DNA of 64,000 bases from Agromyces sp. H17E-10 (GCF_022919715.1 NZ_CP095042.1:2356001-2420000); one strand, 5' to 3'; positions 10,021 through 20,040 are shown, counted from the stretch's first letter. Notes: a model not told the origin generated them from the letters alone. Program-made: numbers and translations.

Positions 10021-10827
10021 TCAGTAGGCGATGCCGAGCGGGCCGGTGCCGGTGTCGGCGGCGACGGTGCGCACGTCGAGGAGCTCCTCGCGGCCCGCGC
10101 CGCCCGATACCGCGAGCGTCAGCACGGGTCCGACTCCGGCGGCGTAGAACTTCAGCTCTTCGACGTCGGGTTCGAGCGGCGTCGTGTCTCTCGTCAGCAG
10201 GGCACCGGTGAACGCACCGTACGGCACCTCGACCAGCTCGTCGACGCCGAGCACGGCTCCGGCGTCCTCCGCCTCGCCCTCGAGGTACTCCTGTCGGTAG
10301 GCCATGCCCGGCTGCGGGTCGGCCGGCAGGGCGACGCCGGCCTGCGCCCCGTCGACTCCGGCCTCGAAGCTGCCCTCGGTCGACGCGACCTCGCCGTGCT
10401 CGAACTCGGCGGTCTGCTCGCCGAGGTACCAGATGTTGCCCGCCTGGTCCTGCGCGTACCAGTCGAAGGTGTCCTCCACGATGTCGACCCCGCGGCTCAC
10501 GGTGTCGCGCACGACCCGCGCCTCGACGCCGTTCGCGACGACCTTCGTCTCGGAGGTCGCGGTCACCCGGACGGTGAGGTCCCCGTCGGGGTCGGTCTCG
10601 CGGTACACCCACTGCGTGCCCGGCTTCATGGGCCAGTACGGGTTGTCGATGTCGCTCGTGAAGTCGGCCGGGTCGAGGGTCACGGGTTCGCTGCCGACGG
10701 GGAGCGCCGTCGCCGCTGCTGGGGGTGTCGACGGGGGTGGCACCGCGGGCGACGCGGTGCAGGCGGACAGCAACGCGACGCTCGCCACGAAGACGACGGA
10801 CGTCGATGATCGTTGCTTCGAACCCAT
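10021..10827 (-). CDS. Secreted lipoprotein of unknown function (268 aa)
   Basis: Start ATG at 10827 is chosen because it opens a lipoprotein signal: a short polar start (MGSKQRSS), a hydrophobic stretch and the lipobox LLSAC, with the modified cysteine at residue 23. The longer open frame upstream is low-complexity shadow. The mature part begins with a Pro/Ala/Ser-rich tether and then a beta-rich domain with repeated aromatic and acidic turns (PYWPMKPGTQWVYRE, DTFDWYAQDQAGNIWYLGE). The pattern of a strand with GTxWxYxE followed by DWYAQDxxGNxWYxGE is one I associate with uncharacterised actinobacterial lipoproteins; I do not know the function. It is expressed alone, with terminator hairpins on both sides, and faces the membrane exterior. 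Confidence 0.8.
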   Translation of the reverse strand: MGSKQRSSTSVVFVASVALLSACTASPAVPPPSTPPAAATALPVGSEPVTLDPADFTSDIDNPYWPMKPGTQWVYRETDPDGDLTVRVTATSETKVVANGVEARVVRDTVSRGVDIVEDTFDWYAQDQAGNIWYLGEQTAEFEHGEVASTEGSFEAGVDGAQAGVALPADPQPGMAYRQEYLEGEAEDAGAVLGVDELVEVPYGAFTGALLTRDTTPLEPDVEELKFYAAGVGPVLTLAVSGGAGREELLDVRTVAADTGTGPLGIAY

Positions 10828-10921
10828 CTCGCCTCGATCCCGAGCGCAGCCCTCCACCCAGCATCCGCCGCGCGCGGCCGGGCGGCAGCGCAGTCGATCC
10901 AATCGTCCTGTGGCGAGGTGC

Positions 10922-10957
10922 GACGAGGGGCGGATGCCGCAGCATCCGCCCCTCGTC
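10922..10957. terminator. Terminator downstream of the antitoxin-like gene
   Basis: Perfect 16-bp stem (GACGAGGGGCGGATGC with its complement) and a CGCA loop. Its stem is the same sequence as the terminator at 9986-10017 extended by two base pairs, so the two hairpins bracketing the lipoprotein gene are near-identical copies. Confidence 0.8.
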
Positions 10958-10993
10958 CTGCCGGCCCAGCGACCGGCGTTCCGGCTCTGCCGG

Positions 10994-11212
10994 TTACTCG
11001 TTGCCGACGGCCCCGTCGGCGGCGTCGCGAGCACCGTCGATGTGCTCGTCGAACTTGCCGCCCGTGACCTTCTTGGCGAGGTCGGCGACGCTGTCGAGCA
11101 CGCTGTCGCTCACGCCCTCGGCCTGCTCGCTCTTCAGCGCCTCGCCGATCTTCTCCTTGTTGTCTTCGATGAAGTCCTGCGCGGCCTTCGTGACATCGTC
11201 GATCGAACCCAT
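10994..11212 (-). CDS. MT0933-like antitoxin family protein (72 aa)
   Basis: Small acidic helical protein: MGSIDDVTKAAQDFIEDNKE..., then a middle with KSEQAEGVSDSVLDSVADLAKKVTGG and an ending KFDEHIDGARDAADGAVG. The pattern of an amphipathic helix with NKEKI, then TGGKFxxHID near the end, fits the family of Mycobacterium Rv0909/MT0933, annotated as a type II antitoxin. Start ATG 11212 has a strong RBS (AAAGGTGGGG). No partner toxin is next to it: its downstream neighbour is a lipoprotein and its upstream neighbour a divergent GNAT enzyme. The antitoxin role is therefore by family only, and a stress-related helical protein is an equal possibility. Confidence 0.7.
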   Translation of the reverse strand: MGSIDDVTKAAQDFIEDNKEKIGEALKSEQAEGVSDSVLDSVADLAKKVTGGKFDEHIDGARDAADGAVGNE

Positions 11213-11332
11213 CGCCCCCACCTTTCGTTCGGGTGTCGTGTGCCTCGTCATCGTTGCACGCCTTGCGCCCTCGTGGAAAGCCCCCGACTTGCTCGCCCCG
11301 CGGGCTGACGACGCCGTGGCAGACTCGGACGG

Positions 11333-11959
11333 GTGACCGCTGCTCCCACCGCGACCGTTCCCGCTCCGACCGAACTGCGGGGGCGATTCGTGCTCCTGAC
11401 CCCGCTCGTCGAGGCCGACCTGCCCGAGCTCCACGGGCCGCTCGCGCGTCCCGAGGTGTTCGCAGGCGGGTTCGGCGGCGGACCGGCCGGGCTGCCGCAG
11501 GGGAGCGCGGCGTTCATCGAGTGGGCGCGGCGCTACTACCTCGCCGACGATGCGGCGCGGCCCTTCACGGTGCGCCTCGTCGGCGGATCGGGCGACGAGG
11601 AGATCGTCGGCGCGACGAAGCTCGCCGACTTCGACGTCGCGAACGAGTCGACGCACATCGGCTGGACGGCGTACCACCCGAAGGTCTGGGGCACGGCCGT
11701 CAACCCCGAGACGAAGCTGCTGCTGCTCGACCTCGCGTTCTCGCACGGGTTCGGTCGCGTGAAGATCCAGGCCGACTCGGTGAACGAGCGTTCGCGCGCC
11801 GCGATCGAGAAGCTCGGCGCCAAGCTCGACGGCGTCATGCGTCGCGACAAGCGCCGCGCCGACGGCACGTGGCGGTCGAGCGCCGTCTACTCGGTGATCA
11901 TCGACGAATGGCCCGATGTGCGAGCCGGGCTCGAGGCCCGGCTCGCGACCTTCGACTGA
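11333..11959 (+). CDS. GNAT-family N-acetyltransferase, RimJ/RimL-like (208 aa)
   Basis: Transfers an acetyl group from acetyl-CoA to an amine; the substrate is unknown. Start is GTG 11333. The N-terminus has the RimJ/L entry strand LRGRFVLLTPLVEADLPEL. The core strand GATKLADFDVANESTHIGWTAY is followed by an acetyl-CoA loop region with NPETKLLLLDLAFSH. Motif B, VKIQADSVNERSRAAIEKLG, is typical of this subfamily (the NxRSxxAIEKLG helix). The usual acetyl-CoA loop pattern RGxG/A is replaced by VWGTAVNPE, which is within family range. Divergent from the antitoxin-like gene with 120 bases between; the convergent GH3 gene ends 37 bases further on. Confidence 0.85.
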   Translation: MTAAPTATVPAPTELRGRFVLLTPLVEADLPELHGPLARPEVFAGGFGGGPAGLPQGSAAFIEWARRYYLADDAARPFTVRLVGGSGDEEIVGATKLADFDVANESTHIGWTAYHPKVWGTAVNPETKLLLLDLAFSHGFGRVKIQADSVNERSRAAIEKLGAKLDGVMRRDKRRADGTWRSSAVYSVIIDEWPDVRAGLEARLATFD

Positions 11960-11996
11960 CGGGAGGGCACGCGGGCGGGGTGCGGGCGGCCCTCGG

Positions 11997-14360
11997 CTAC
12001 CCGACCACGGTGAACGGGGCGCGGAGCAGGTCGGCGTCGCGTGACGACGGCCCGACGAGCAACTCGAACGCACCGGGCTCGACGATGCGCTCGCCGCGCG
12101 CGTCGACGATCGAGCACGCTGCGACGGGCAACTCGAGCTCGACGATCGCCGTCTCGCCGGCCGCGAGGTCGACCTGGGTGAAGGCCTTGAGCTCCTTGCC
12201 GGCCCAGCTGACCGACGTCACGGTGTCGCTCACATAGACCTGCACCGTCTCGCGGGACGGCCGATCGCCGGTGTTGCGCAGCTCGATCGTCGCGCGCACC
12301 GTGTCGGAGACCGAGAGCTCGTCGGCCTCGAGGCGAAGCGCGCCGTACTCGACCGTCGTGAACGAGCGGCCCTCGCCGAACGCCCACGCCGGCGACTGGG
12401 TGAGGTCGGCGTAGCGGTCGCCGTGCTGCCCGCGGATCTGGTTGTAGTACGTCGGCTGCTGGCCGACGTGGCGGGCGAACGAGATCGGCAGGCGGCCGCT
12501 CGGCTCGATGAGGCCGAGTGCGAGTTCGGCGATCGCTCGTCCGCCCTCCATGCCGGGCGAGGCGGCCCAGACGATCGCCGAGGCCTTGTGCGCCGAGGGC
12601 GGCAGCACGAGCGGCTTCGACGCGAGCAGCACGACGACGAACGGCGTGCCCGCCTCGGCGACCGCGTCGAGCAGCGCGATCTGGCCGCCGATGAGCTCGA
12701 GCGTCGCGGTCGAGCGACCCTCGCCGACGAGCTCGATGACGTCGCCCACGACGGCGACGACCACGTCGGCGGCCTCCGCCTGCGCGACCGCGTCGGCGAG
12801 CAGGGTGTCGTCGGGCGGTGAGGGCACGACGATCTGCGGGCGGGGCTGGCCGTCGGGGAAGGTCGCCCCCGCCGGGTCCTGCTCGAGGGTGAGCACGTCG
12901 GCGCCGCGGGCGTGCGTGATCGTCCAGTCGGCGGGCGCGTAGCGGCGGAACCCGTCGAGCACGGTCGTGATCATCTCGCGCGGCTGGCCGTCGAGCCAGC
13001 CGGCCTGGCCCGAGCTGCCGGCCCAGTCGCCGAGCTGGGTCTGCGCGTCGTCGGCGAGCGGCCCCACGACCGCGATCGTGCGGGATGCCTCGTCGCCGGC
13101 GATCGCCCGCCCCGAGGCATCCGCCTCGAAGCCGCCGCCGAGCGGCAGCAGCCCGTCGTTCTCGAGCAGCACGAGCGACCGCCGCGTGAGCTCGAGGTTG
13201 AGCGCACGGTGCCGGGCCGTCGCGATCTCGGTGGCGATGCGCTCGCGGTCGGGATGCCGCGGGTCCTCGAAGAGGCCAAGCTCGAACTTGAGGGTGAGCA
13301 CGCGGGCGACCGCCGCGTCGAGCTCGTGCTCGGCGAGGAGGTCCTGCTCGATCGCGTCGAGCGCGCCGCGGTAGAAGCCGGGCGTCGTCATGATCATGTC
13401 GTTGCCGGCCTTGACCGTCGCCGCCGAGGCGTGCGCGTAGTCGGGCTGGATCTGCTGCTCCCACACCATGCGGCCGACGTTGTCCCAGTCGGTGATGAGC
13501 GAGCCCGTATAGCCCCACTCGCCGCGCAGCACGTCGGTGAGCAGCCACTCGTTGAGCGTGATCGGCACGCCGTCGGTCGTCTGGTAGCCGAGCATGAACG
13601 TGCGGCAGCCCTCGCGCGCGACCCGCTCGAACGGCGGCAGGAACCACGAGCGCAGCTTGCGCCGCGACAGGTCGGCCTCGCTCGCGTCGCGTCCGCCCTG
13701 CGTCTCGGAGTAGCCCGCGAAGTGCTTCGCCGTCGCGAGGATCGCCCGGCGGTCGTCGAGCCCGTCGCCCTGGTAGCCGCGCACCATCGCCGAGGCGAGC
13801 TCGCCGATGAGGTGCGGGTCCTCGCCGAAGGTCTCGTCGACGCGGCCCCAGCGCAGGTCGCGGCTGATGCAGAGCACGGGCGAGAAGGTCCAGTGGATGC
13901 CGGTGGCCGCGACCTCGACCGCCGTGGCGCGGGCGGCGCGCTCGACGAGGTCGGCGTTCCAGCTGCCGGCCATGCCGAGCTGCGTCGGGAAGATCGTGGC
14001 GCCCTCCCAGAACGAGTGCCCGTGAATGCAGTCCTCGCCGACGAGCAGCGGGATGCCGAGCCGGGTCTGCGCGACGAGCTCGTGGGCGCGCTCGAGCCGC
14101 TCGGGTGAGGCGTGCAGGATCGAGCCGACGTGCTTGCCGAGCACGAGGTCGTCGATGTCGTCACGGGCGTCGAGCTGCAGCATCTGGCCGACCTTCTCCT
14201 CGACGCTCATGCGGGCGAGGAGGTCGGCGACCCGCTCGGCGATGGGCAGTGCGGGATCGCGGAAGGCGGGGGCGTCGTCGTGCAGCGGCAGGGCGGTCAC
14301 GGGTGGGATGCTCCTCGAAGGTGCTGGGGTCGGCTGGACGCGGAGATCGATGTCGGTCAT
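11997..14360 (-). CDS. Glycoside hydrolase family 3 beta-glycosidase (787 aa)
   Basis: Cytosolic exo-hydrolase that releases a sugar from the non-reducing end of beta-glycosides, most likely beta-glucosidase or beta-xylosidase. Order: (beta/alpha)8 barrel (about 30-360) with the substrate-binding KHFAGYS motif and nucleophile Asp291 in LITDW; alpha/beta sandwich (about 390-620) with the general-acid region; C-terminal fibronectin III-like domain (about 680-787). There is no signal peptide. Start ATG 14360 overlaps the upstream permease stop by four bases (ATGA), so the gene is translated as the last member of the importer operon. That implies it cuts the imported oligosaccharide. The longer frame reading through the permease is a shadow. 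Exact sugar specificity cannot be read from sequence. Confidence 0.93.
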   Translation of the reverse strand: MTDIDLRVQPTPAPSRSIPPVTALPLHDDAPAFRDPALPIAERVADLLARMSVEEKVGQMLQLDARDDIDDLVLGKHVGSILHASPERLERAHELVAQTRLGIPLLVGEDCIHGHSFWEGATIFPTQLGMAGSWNADLVERAARATAVEVAATGIHWTFSPVLCISRDLRWGRVDETFGEDPHLIGELASAMVRGYQGDGLDDRRAILATAKHFAGYSETQGGRDASEADLSRRKLRSWFLPPFERVAREGCRTFMLGYQTTDGVPITLNEWLLTDVLRGEWGYTGSLITDWDNVGRMVWEQQIQPDYAHASAATVKAGNDMIMTTPGFYRGALDAIEQDLLAEHELDAAVARVLTLKFELGLFEDPRHPDRERIATEIATARHRALNLELTRRSLVLLENDGLLPLGGGFEADASGRAIAGDEASRTIAVVGPLADDAQTQLGDWAGSSGQAGWLDGQPREMITTVLDGFRRYAPADWTITHARGADVLTLEQDPAGATFPDGQPRPQIVVPSPPDDTLLADAVAQAEAADVVVAVVGDVIELVGEGRSTATLELIGGQIALLDAVAEAGTPFVVVLLASKPLVLPPSAHKASAIVWAASPGMEGGRAIAELALGLIEPSGRLPISFARHVGQQPTYYNQIRGQHGDRYADLTQSPAWAFGEGRSFTTVEYGALRLEADELSVSDTVRATIELRNTGDRPSRETVQVYVSDTVTSVSWAGKELKAFTQVDLAAGETAIVELELPVAACSIVDARGERIVEPGAFELLVGPSSRDADLLRAPFTVVG

Positions 14361-15532
14361 GCGTTCGCGGTCTCCTGCTCGGCGGTGGGCGCGGCGGCTG
14401 CGGCCGCGTCTGCGGGTGCGGTGGTGTCGGCGGTCGCGGATGCGGCGGGCTCGGCGACGGGCGCGGGGTGCTGCCCCGCGTCGCGAGCGGGCGGCGTGGC
14501 GGCCGCGGACGGCGCCTCGCCCGGGGCATCCGCGTCGCCCGAGGCCGCCGGCGCGCGCACCGCGGTGACCGCGCTCGTCGCGCTGAGGCCCTGCTTGCGC
14601 ATCGCCCGGGCGCGCTCGCCCGCCGAGCGCAGGCGCGGGTTGACGTACTCGTCGATGCCGAAGTTGATGAGGGCGAGGGCGGTGCCGAGCAGGGCGATGC
14701 AGAGGCCCGCGGGCACGTACCACCACCAGTAGTCGGGGAAGGCGCCGTTCTGCTGCGCCCAGAACAGGATCGTGCCCCAGTTGAGGTTCGTGATCGGGAT
14801 GACGCCGATGAACGCGAGCGTCGTGAGGCCGAGCACCGCGGCGGTCACCGTGCCGACGAAGCTCGAGGCGATGATCGCCATGAGGTTGGGCAGCATCTCG
14901 ACCGCGATGACCCGCCAGAGCGGCTCGCCATTGGCGCGCGCCGCCTGCACGAAGTCGCGGCTGCGCAGCGACATCGTCTGCGCCCGGAGCACGCGTCCGC
15001 CCCACGCCCACCCGGTGATCGCGAGCACGGCCGAGATGAGCAGCAGGCTCGGGTTCTCGTACTGCGAGGCGATGATGATCATGAGCGGCAGGCCCGGGAT
15101 GACGAGGAACACGTTCGTGAGCATCGACAGCGACTCGCTGCGCCAGCCGGCCAGCATGCCCGAGGTCACGCCGACGACGATCGCGATGAGGGTCGCGATG
15201 ATGCCGGCCAGGAATCCGACGACGAGCACGCCGCGGGTGCCGTAGATGATCTGGCTCAGCACGTCCTCGCCCATGTGGGTGGTGCCGAGCCAGTGCGCGG
15301 GCGACGGCGGCTGCTTGAGCGCCGAGTAGTCCTTCTCGAGCGGGCCGTACGGGGCGATGAGGTCGCCGAAGACGGCGAGCACGGTGAAGAAGGCGAGGAT
15401 CGCGAGGCCCGTCAGCGACTTGCCGTTGCGGAACATCGAGAACGAGGCACCCATGCGCTTCCACATGTTGCGGCCCGGTCGCGAGCCCGCGGGGGCGGAC
15501 TCGCGCAGCGCGGTCGTGGTGGGGATCGTCAT
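14357..15532 (-). CDS. ABC oligopeptide/oligosaccharide transporter permease, OppC/DppC type (391 aa)
   Basis: Second membrane subunit of the Opp-family importer. One N-terminal transmembrane helix (SLTGLAILAFFTVLAVFGD) precedes a five-helix core with the permease signature around VLRAQTMSLRSRDFVQAARANGE, where the EAA-like loop docks on the ATPase. LGTTHMGEDVLSQIIYGTR is the typical OppC entry motif. Unusual: after the last helix (about residue 290) comes a tail of about 100 residues that is almost all Ala, Pro, Thr and Glu, absent from ordinary OppC proteins. The start is ATG 15532, one base from the stop of the upstream permease. Confidence 0.92.
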   Translation of the reverse strand: MTIPTTTALRESAPAGSRPGRNMWKRMGASFSMFRNGKSLTGLAILAFFTVLAVFGDLIAPYGPLEKDYSALKQPPSPAHWLGTTHMGEDVLSQIIYGTRGVLVVGFLAGIIATLIAIVVGVTSGMLAGWRSESLSMLTNVFLVIPGLPLMIIIASQYENPSLLLISAVLAITGWAWGGRVLRAQTMSLRSRDFVQAARANGEPLWRVIAVEMLPNLMAIIASSFVGTVTAAVLGLTTLAFIGVIPITNLNWGTILFWAQQNGAFPDYWWWYVPAGLCIALLGTALALINFGIDEYVNPRLRSAGERARAMRKQGLSATSAVTAVRAPAASGDADAPGEAPSAAATPPARDAGQHPAPVAEPAASATADTTAPADAAAAAAPTAEQETANA

Positions 15533-15533
15533 G

Positions 15534-16517
15534 TCAGGCCTCCAGCTGGCGGGCGCGCGGGTCGAGGATCGCGTAGGCGATGTCGGCGAGGATGTTCGCC
15601 GCGAGCACCGCGAGCGTGATCACCAGGAACAGGCCCTGCATGAGCGGGTAGTCCTTGGCGTTCGTCGCGTCGAGCAGCAGCTTGCCGACGCCCGGGTACG
15701 AGAAGACGAGCTCCATCACGAGGGTGCCGCCGACGATGAAGCCGAGCGAGAGCGCGAAGCTCGACAGCTGCGGCAGCATCGCGTTGCGGGCGGCGTAGCC
15801 CGTGACGACCTGACGCTCGGGCAGGCCCTTCGCCTGCGCGACCGTGATGTAGTCCTCGTCGAGGACCGTGATCATCATGTTGCGCATGCCGAGGATCCAG
15901 CCGCCGAGCGAGGCCACGACGATCGTGAGCGCGGGCAGCATGCCGTGGTAGATGACGCTGCCGATGAACTCGGCGTTGAACCCGGGCGTCACGCCCTTGT
16001 CGTAGGCGTGCGAGGCGGGGAACCAGCCGAGCGTCGTCGAGAAGACGGCGATCGCGATGAGGCCCATCCAGAAGTACGGCACCGTCGAGAAGAACGTCGC
16101 GATGGGCAGCACGGCGTCGGCCCGGCTGCCGCGCCGCCAGCCGATGAACGCGCCGAGTCCCGTGCCGAGGATGAACGAGATGATCGTGGCGAGGCCGACG
16201 AGACCGATCGTCCAGGGCAGGGCGACCGCGATGACGTCGGTCACGGGGGAGAGGCCGTGCGAGAAGGAGCGGCCGAGGTCGCCCGACAGCAGCAGGCGCC
16301 AGTAGTCGAGGTACTGCTGCCAGAGCGGCGTCTCCTGGTCGAGGCCGAACAGCGTGCGCAGCGCCGCTGCCGCCTCGGGGCTGATCTTGCCCTGGTTCTT
16401 CGCGAGGAAGGCCGAGACCGGGTCGCCCTTCATCATGCGTGGCAGGAAGAAGTTGATCGTGATCGCCGCCCAGGCGGTGAACAGGTAGAACAGGGCGCGT
16501 CGGACGATAAACCTCAC
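15534..16517 (-). CDS. ABC oligopeptide/oligosaccharide transporter permease, OppB/DppB type (327 aa)
   Basis: First membrane subunit of the importer. MRFIVRRALFYLFTAWAAITINFFLPRMMKGDPV is the usual OppB entry helix followed by the periplasm-facing loop. The EAA-type loop is DYITVAQAKGLPERQVVTGY, and LVMELVFSYPGVGKLL is an OppB hallmark. Start is GTG 16517, overlapping the stop of the upstream ATPase gene by four bases (GTGA). Part of the six-gene minus-strand operon running from 19918 to 11997. Confidence 0.93.
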   Translation of the reverse strand: MRFIVRRALFYLFTAWAAITINFFLPRMMKGDPVSAFLAKNQGKISPEAAAALRTLFGLDQETPLWQQYLDYWRLLLSGDLGRSFSHGLSPVTDVIAVALPWTIGLVGLATIISFILGTGLGAFIGWRRGSRADAVLPIATFFSTVPYFWMGLIAIAVFSTTLGWFPASHAYDKGVTPGFNAEFIGSVIYHGMLPALTIVVASLGGWILGMRNMMITVLDEDYITVAQAKGLPERQVVTGYAARNAMLPQLSSFALSLGFIVGGTLVMELVFSYPGVGKLLLDATNAKDYPLMQGLFLVITLAVLAANILADIAYAILDPRARQLEA

Positions 16518-17313
16518 GCTCGGGCTCCTTGGGTGCTCGGGGCCGCGAAATGGCGGTCGGGGTCGGGGGAGGCGTCGCGCAGGGCGCGCGTGTACTCCTG
16601 CGTCGGGCGCAGGATGACGTCATCGGCGGGGCCGCGCTCGACCACGCGGCCGTGGTGGAGCACCATGATCTCGTCGCTGAAGTGACGAGCGGTGGCGAGG
16701 TCGTGGGTGATGTAGAGCACGCCGAGCTGCGACTCGCGCTGGAGCTCGGCGAGCAGGTTGAGCACGCCCAGGCGGATCGACACGTCGAGCATCGACACGG
16801 GCTCGTCGGCGACGAGGAGGCTCGGCCGCGACGCGAGGGCGCGGGCGATCGCGACGCGCTGGCGCTGGCCGCCCGACAGCTCGTGGGGCCGGCGGTCGAC
16901 GACACGTGCGTCGAGGCGCACCCGGTCGAGGAGGCGGTGCACCTCGGCGTCGACCTCGTCGCGCGGCACCACACGGTCGAGCCGCAACGGCCGCTCGAGG
17001 TGGTGGCGGATCGTGTGGTACGGGTTCAATGAGGCGAACGGGTCCTGGAAGACCATGCGCACCTGCGCGCGGTACCGGCGCAGTGCGCGCCCCGAGCGCG
17101 GGATCGGCTGCTCGTCGAGCAGCACCTGCCCCTCGCTCTGGCGTTCGAGCTGGGTGATGATCTTCGCGATGGTCGACTTGCCGCTGCCCGACTGGCCGAC
17201 GAGCGCGAGCGTCTGGCCGCTGCGCAGCGTGAAGTCGACGTCGTCGAGGGCGAGCATCTGGCCGGCACCGCGTACGCGGTAGCGCTTCGTGACGTGGCGG
17301 AATTCGAGGACGG

Positions 17314-17317
<4 letters not shown>
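16514..17317 (-). CDS. ABC transporter ATP-binding protein, OppF/DppF type (267 aa)
   Basis: Hydrolyses ATP to drive the importer, paired with the OppD-type subunit. Walker A is GQSGSGKST (about residue 40), the Q-loop follows in MVFQDPFASLNPY, the signature is LSGGQRQR, and Walker B is LLVADEPVSMLD, followed by the H-loop in YITHDLATA. Start ATG 17317 overlaps the stop of the preceding ATPase gene by four bases. The C-terminal oligopeptide-transporter extension seen in many OppF proteins (a cysteine-rich tail) is missing; the protein ends soon after YTRALRDASPDPDRHF. The core is otherwise complete. Confidence 0.93.
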
Positions 17318-18195
<878 letters not shown>

Positions 18196-18217
18196 GTCAG
18201 GTGTCTCTCACGTGGTG

Positions 18218-18249
18218 CGGGAGCCGGGCCGTCCCCGGCCCGGCTCCCG
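18218..18249 (-). promoter_or_regulatory. Intercistronic hairpin after the binding-protein gene
   Basis: Perfect 14-bp GC-only-plus-one-AT stem (CGGGAGCCGGGCCG and its complement) with a TCCC loop, lying between the stop of the substrate-binding protein gene and the start of the OppD-type gene. In importer operons such hairpins usually protect the binding-protein mRNA and partly terminate, so that the binding protein is made in excess over the membrane parts. No U-tract. Role is inferred from position. Confidence 0.7.
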
Positions 18250-18259
18250 ATGGGGTGGA

Positions 18260-19918
18260 TCAGTCGGCCGGCTGCAGCTTGGTCAGGATGAGGACCGAGG
18301 TCGGCTGCGTCGGGTCTGCGGGCACGTACGGGTCGTCCTCGCCGGGCCAGCCCACGTAGTTGCGGGTGTTGTACTGGCCGATGAAGGGACGGGTGCCGAT
18401 CGGGATCGTCGGCACCTGGTCGACGAAGATCTTCTGCACCGTCTCGAGTGCGGCGGCGCGGGTCGCGTCGTCGGTCGCCGTCGCGTACTCGTCGAGCGCG
18501 GCGGTGGCCTCTGCGTTGTCGAAGCGGCCGAAGTTGAAGTCGGCGGCCTCGCCGATCGGCTTCAGGAACCGGCCGTCCATCTGGTCGCTGTAGAGGTCGT
18601 ACGGCGTGGCACCCGAGTCGGTCCAGTGCAGGATGGCCTGGAAGTCGCCCTCGCTCTTCGCCGCCCACCAGGTGTCGGCGTCGGGCGTGTCGACGGCGGC
18701 CTCGACGCCGAGCTCCTTGACGGAGTCGGAGATGAGGCTGATGCCGGTCACGTAGTCGTTCCAGCCCTGCGGCACGGTGAGCGTGAAGGTCACCGGCTCG
18801 CCGTCGGGGTCGACGAGCGTCTCGCCGTCCCACGTGTAGCCCGCGTCGGAGAGGATCTTCTTCGCGGCGTCGACGTCGACCGAGTAGTCCTCGCCCTGGA
18901 ACTCGTCGGCGATGTACGCGTCGCCGGCGGGGGTGGGCAGGCCCGTGACGCTCGTGAGCTCGGGCACGCCGCCCTCGCGGGCGATCTCCTGGTGCTTCTG
19001 GCGGTCGACCACGAGGTTGACGGCCTGGCGGAACGCGACGTCGTCGAACGGCTTCGTCGTGGTGTTCACGAACATCGAGTCGGTGCCGAGGCCCGCGGCC
19101 GCCCAGTAGACGTTGTGGTCGGGGTCCTTGTCGAGGTAGGCCGACTGCACGTTCGGGATGAACGCCTGCGCCCAGTCGGCGTCGCCGTTCGCGAGCGCGG
19201 TCGTGAGGGCCGTGTTGTCGGCGTACGAGACGTAGTACAGCGTCGGCACGGCGAGCTCGCCGCCCCAGTAGTCGTCACGTGCGGTGAGCTCGACGGCCTG
19301 GCTGTCGAACGTGTCGAGCACGTAGGGCCCGGTGCCGACCGGGTCCTCGTTGACGAACGTGGTCGGGTCGTCGACGTCCTTCCAGACGTGCTCGGGGAGG
19401 ATGAGCGTGTGCAGCACCTTGTCCTGCTTCACGAACATCGGGCTCGCGAAGGTGACCGTGGCGACGTCGCCGTCGACCGACACGTCGGTGATGCCGAGCG
19501 CCTTCGTGTCGAGGGCCGGGTTGCCCTTGATCAGCTCGAACGTGAACGCGATGTCTTCTGCGGTGAAGTCCTCGCCGTCGTTCCACGTCACACCGTCGCG
19601 CGCCGTCAGCTGCACCGACGTGTAGTCGTCGGACCAGGCGATGTCCGACGCGAGCCAGGGCACGACGTCGGCGCTCGGGTCGACGAGGTTCACGATGCCG
19701 AGGGGCTCGAAGATCGCGTTCGCGTAGCCGAGGCGCATGGCCGACGAGTCGCTGATCCAGGGGTTGTTGCCCTCGGTCGTGATGGGGCCGTCGGGCTTGG
19801 CGATGGTGAGGGCGGCGCCCGCCTCGGGGCCGCCTTCGTTCGAGTTTCCGCTCGTGCATCCGGTGAGCACGAGCGCGGCCGCGACACTCGCGGCCACCAA
19901 TGCGGGCTTCAGCCTCAC
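18260..19918 (-). CDS. ABC transporter substrate-binding lipoprotein, SBP family 5 (552 aa)
   Basis: Extracellular lipoprotein that captures the substrate for the Opp-type importer. Signal with lipobox LVLTGC (Cys21). The body shows the family-5 pattern: the N-lobe motif VDPSADVVPWLASDIAWSDD, then VTWNDGEDFTAEDIAFTFEL (signature region), and the C-lobe VDRQKHQEIAREGG. The start is GTG 19918 facing the TetR gene. Family 5 proteins bind peptides or, in many actinobacterial and Thermotoga operons, beta-oligosaccharides; the GH3 enzyme in the same operon favours an oligosaccharide here. First gene of the operon. Confidence 0.92.
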   Translation of the reverse strand: MRLKPALVAASVAAALVLTGCTSGNSNEGGPEAGAALTIAKPDGPITTEGNNPWISDSSAMRLGYANAIFEPLGIVNLVDPSADVVPWLASDIAWSDDYTSVQLTARDGVTWNDGEDFTAEDIAFTFELIKGNPALDTKALGITDVSVDGDVATVTFASPMFVKQDKVLHTLILPEHVWKDVDDPTTFVNEDPVGTGPYVLDTFDSQAVELTARDDYWGGELAVPTLYYVSYADNTALTTALANGDADWAQAFIPNVQSAYLDKDPDHNVYWAAAGLGTDSMFVNTTTKPFDDVAFRQAVNLVVDRQKHQEIAREGGVPELTSVTGLPTPAGDAYIADEFQGEDYSVDVDAAKKILSDAGYTWDGETLVDPDGEPVTFTLTVPQGWNDYVTGISLISDSVKELGVEAAVDTPDADTWWAAKSEGDFQAILHWTDSGATPYDLYSDQMDGRFLKPIGEAADFNFGRFDNAEATAALDEYATATDDATRAAALETVQKIFVDQVPTIPIGTRPFIGQYNTRNYVGWPGEDDPYVPADPTQPTSVLILTKLQPAD

Positions 19919-20040
19919 TGCTGTCTCCTCAGGGTTCGGTCCGGCCGGTGCCGGATCGGGATGTGATTGCTCGGCGAGAACCGGGCGCCTGAGGGCGCTC
20001 GTGGACGTCGCTGTCGCAGTGTTCGTGGTGCTCGACGATT

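Noticed and set aside
14361..15464. N-terminal extension of the GH3 gene by 368 codons
   Set aside because: It overlaps the OppC-type permease gene in another frame; the ATGA overlap and family length favour 14360.
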